This document shows, one piece after another, positions 6,278 to 6,822 of a stretch of 6,822 nucleotides of DNA. The notes beneath the pieces were generated by a model. The model saw only the letters and a list, made by a program, of their open reading frames with translations, was not told where the DNA came from and searched no databases. The position numbers and the translations under genes were made by a program. Each line of letters starts with the position of its first letter. Positions within the stretch are counted from its first letter, which is position 1. The DNA comes from CAYNXB01 sp964401045 (lineage in GTDB: Bacteria > Pseudomonadota > Alphaproteobacteria > Sphingomonadales > Sphingomonadaceae). Location: assembly GCA_964401045.1 (NCBI GenBank), contig CAYNXB010000111.1:1-6822 (forward strand). Reading direction: 5' to 3'.

Positions 6278-6822
6278 TCACGCCCACGCTTCGTTTTGTT
6301 CGGGCCGGGCGTCGATTTCGTTGGCGATGCGGATCACGTCCATGATTTCGACGCCGCCGAAACCCTCGAGCAAGTCCGCGAGGTCCTTGGCCGCCTTGGG
6401 CCGGCCGCAGTTCCACGCCGCGTGCGCCGCATTGGCGAGCGTATCGGGCCGCATCGCCAGCGCCTGGATCTGCTTGGCCAGTTCCTTGGCGGTGAACGCG
6501 CTCTCGCGGATCGCCCGGGCACCGCCCTTACCCACGATCTCGCGGGTGTTGGCGGTCTGGTGGTCGTCGGTCGCGATCGCAAGCGGCACGAGGATCGCCG
6601 GGCGGCCGACCGCGGTCAGCTCGGCGATGGTCGAGGCGCCGGCGCGGCCGATGAACAGGTGCGCATCGGCGAGCCGCGCTTCCATATCCTCGAAATACGT
6701 CGCCAGCTCCGCCGGGATGCCGTGCGCGGCGTAGCGCTGCCGCACCATGTCGAGGTCCTCCGGCCGACACTGCTGGGTCACCTGCAGCCGCGTGCGCAAC
6801 GCCACCGGCAGCATCGACAGGC
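6278..6822 (-). CDS. murG: MurG glycosyltransferase, C-terminal 180 residues (5' end outside window)
   Basis: MurG transfers GlcNAc from UDP-GlcNAc to lipid I on the inner face of the cytoplasmic membrane, making lipid II. The frame runs in from the window edge and ends with TGA at 6280-6278. Only the C-terminal, donor-binding half of a GT-B fold is present. Key parts in fragment numbering: TYFEDMEARLADAHLFIGRA (41-60), GASTIAELTAVGRPAILVPL (61-80) with the Glu (67) that contacts the GlcNAc sugar, and DDHQTANTREIV (85-96) with the donor-binding Gln 88, followed by the helical tail AHAAWNCGRPKAAKDLADLLE (starting at 132). Whole MurG proteins have about 355-400 residues, so roughly half is missing. 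An internal ATG at 6814 is not the real start, because the coding frame continues to the edge (Leu-Ser precede it). It is followed one base later by murC. Confidence 0.95.
   Translation of the reverse strand, partial: LSMLPVALRTRLQVTQQCRPEDLDMVRQRYAAHGIPAELATYFEDMEARLADAHLFIGRAGASTIAELTAVGRPAILVPLAIATDDHQTANTREIVGKGGARAIRESAFTAKELAKQIQALAMRPDTLANAAHAAWNCGRPKAAKDLADLLEGFGGVEIMDVIRIANEIDARPEQNEAWA

Noticed and set aside
4891..6345. A 484-codon plus-strand open frame opposite murC, longer than murC itself
   Set aside because: It mirrors a well-supported gene in GC-rich DNA, where antisense frames stay open because of codon bias. Its product is a low-complexity mix rich in R, D, H and A, with no recognisable domain.
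1..6822. Mobile elements, CRISPR arrays, tRNA/rRNA genes or a novel accessory system
   Set aside because: The window is filled by seven recognised core genes with overlaps or one-base gaps. No transposase, direct repeat array or tRNA-like sequence was seen.

Overview
The window is a tightly packed segment of the division and cell wall (dcw) cluster of a GC-rich alphaproteobacterium. All genes lie on the minus strand, so transcription runs from high to low coordinates: murG (5' part outside the window), murC, murB, ddl, ftsQ, ftsA and ftsZ (3' part outside the window). Gene order with murB between murC and ddl is usual for Alphaproteobacteria and differs from E. coli, where murB is elsewhere. 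The wording of FtsA (GIRRFQAERLKC, SAIASPADHREM) and FtsZ (NQNLFLVAKAETTFKEAF) resembles Sphingomonadales, probably the Erythrobacter/Novosphingobium side. That placement rests on remembered family sequences, not on a search.

Layout from the upstream end: 6822-6278 murG C-terminal half; 6276-4861 murC; 4864-3932 murB; 3935-3000 ddl; 3003-2098 ftsQ; 2098-812 ftsA; 811-677 the only real intergenic gap; 676-1 start of ftsZ. The six genes from murG to ftsA are joined by a one-base gap or by overlaps: TGA-C-GTG, GTGA, GTGA, ATGA, TAATG. This points to one polycistronic message with translational coupling. Three successive genes (murC, murB, ddl) appear to start with GTG.

The genes form two linked steps. 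MurC and MurB act in the cytoplasm on UDP-MurNAc, Ddl supplies the D-Ala-D-Ala dipeptide, and MurG makes lipid II at the membrane. FtsQ, FtsA and FtsZ build and anchor the divisome that directs where that precursor is used.

The 135-bp ftsA-ftsZ gap is the regulatory spot of the window. It holds an exact DnaA box (TTATCCACA), a GANTC site of the CcrM type, an imperfect palindrome, a good ribosome binding site for ftsZ and an inverted repeat that could fold over that site. The oddest feature is at the very left edge: after 195 ordinary residues, the last 30 visible residues of FtsZ keep the T7-loop catalytic residues but lose many of the hydrophobic residues normally conserved there. I see no mobile element, RNA gene, CRISPR array or novel gene system; this is otherwise a core housekeeping locus.
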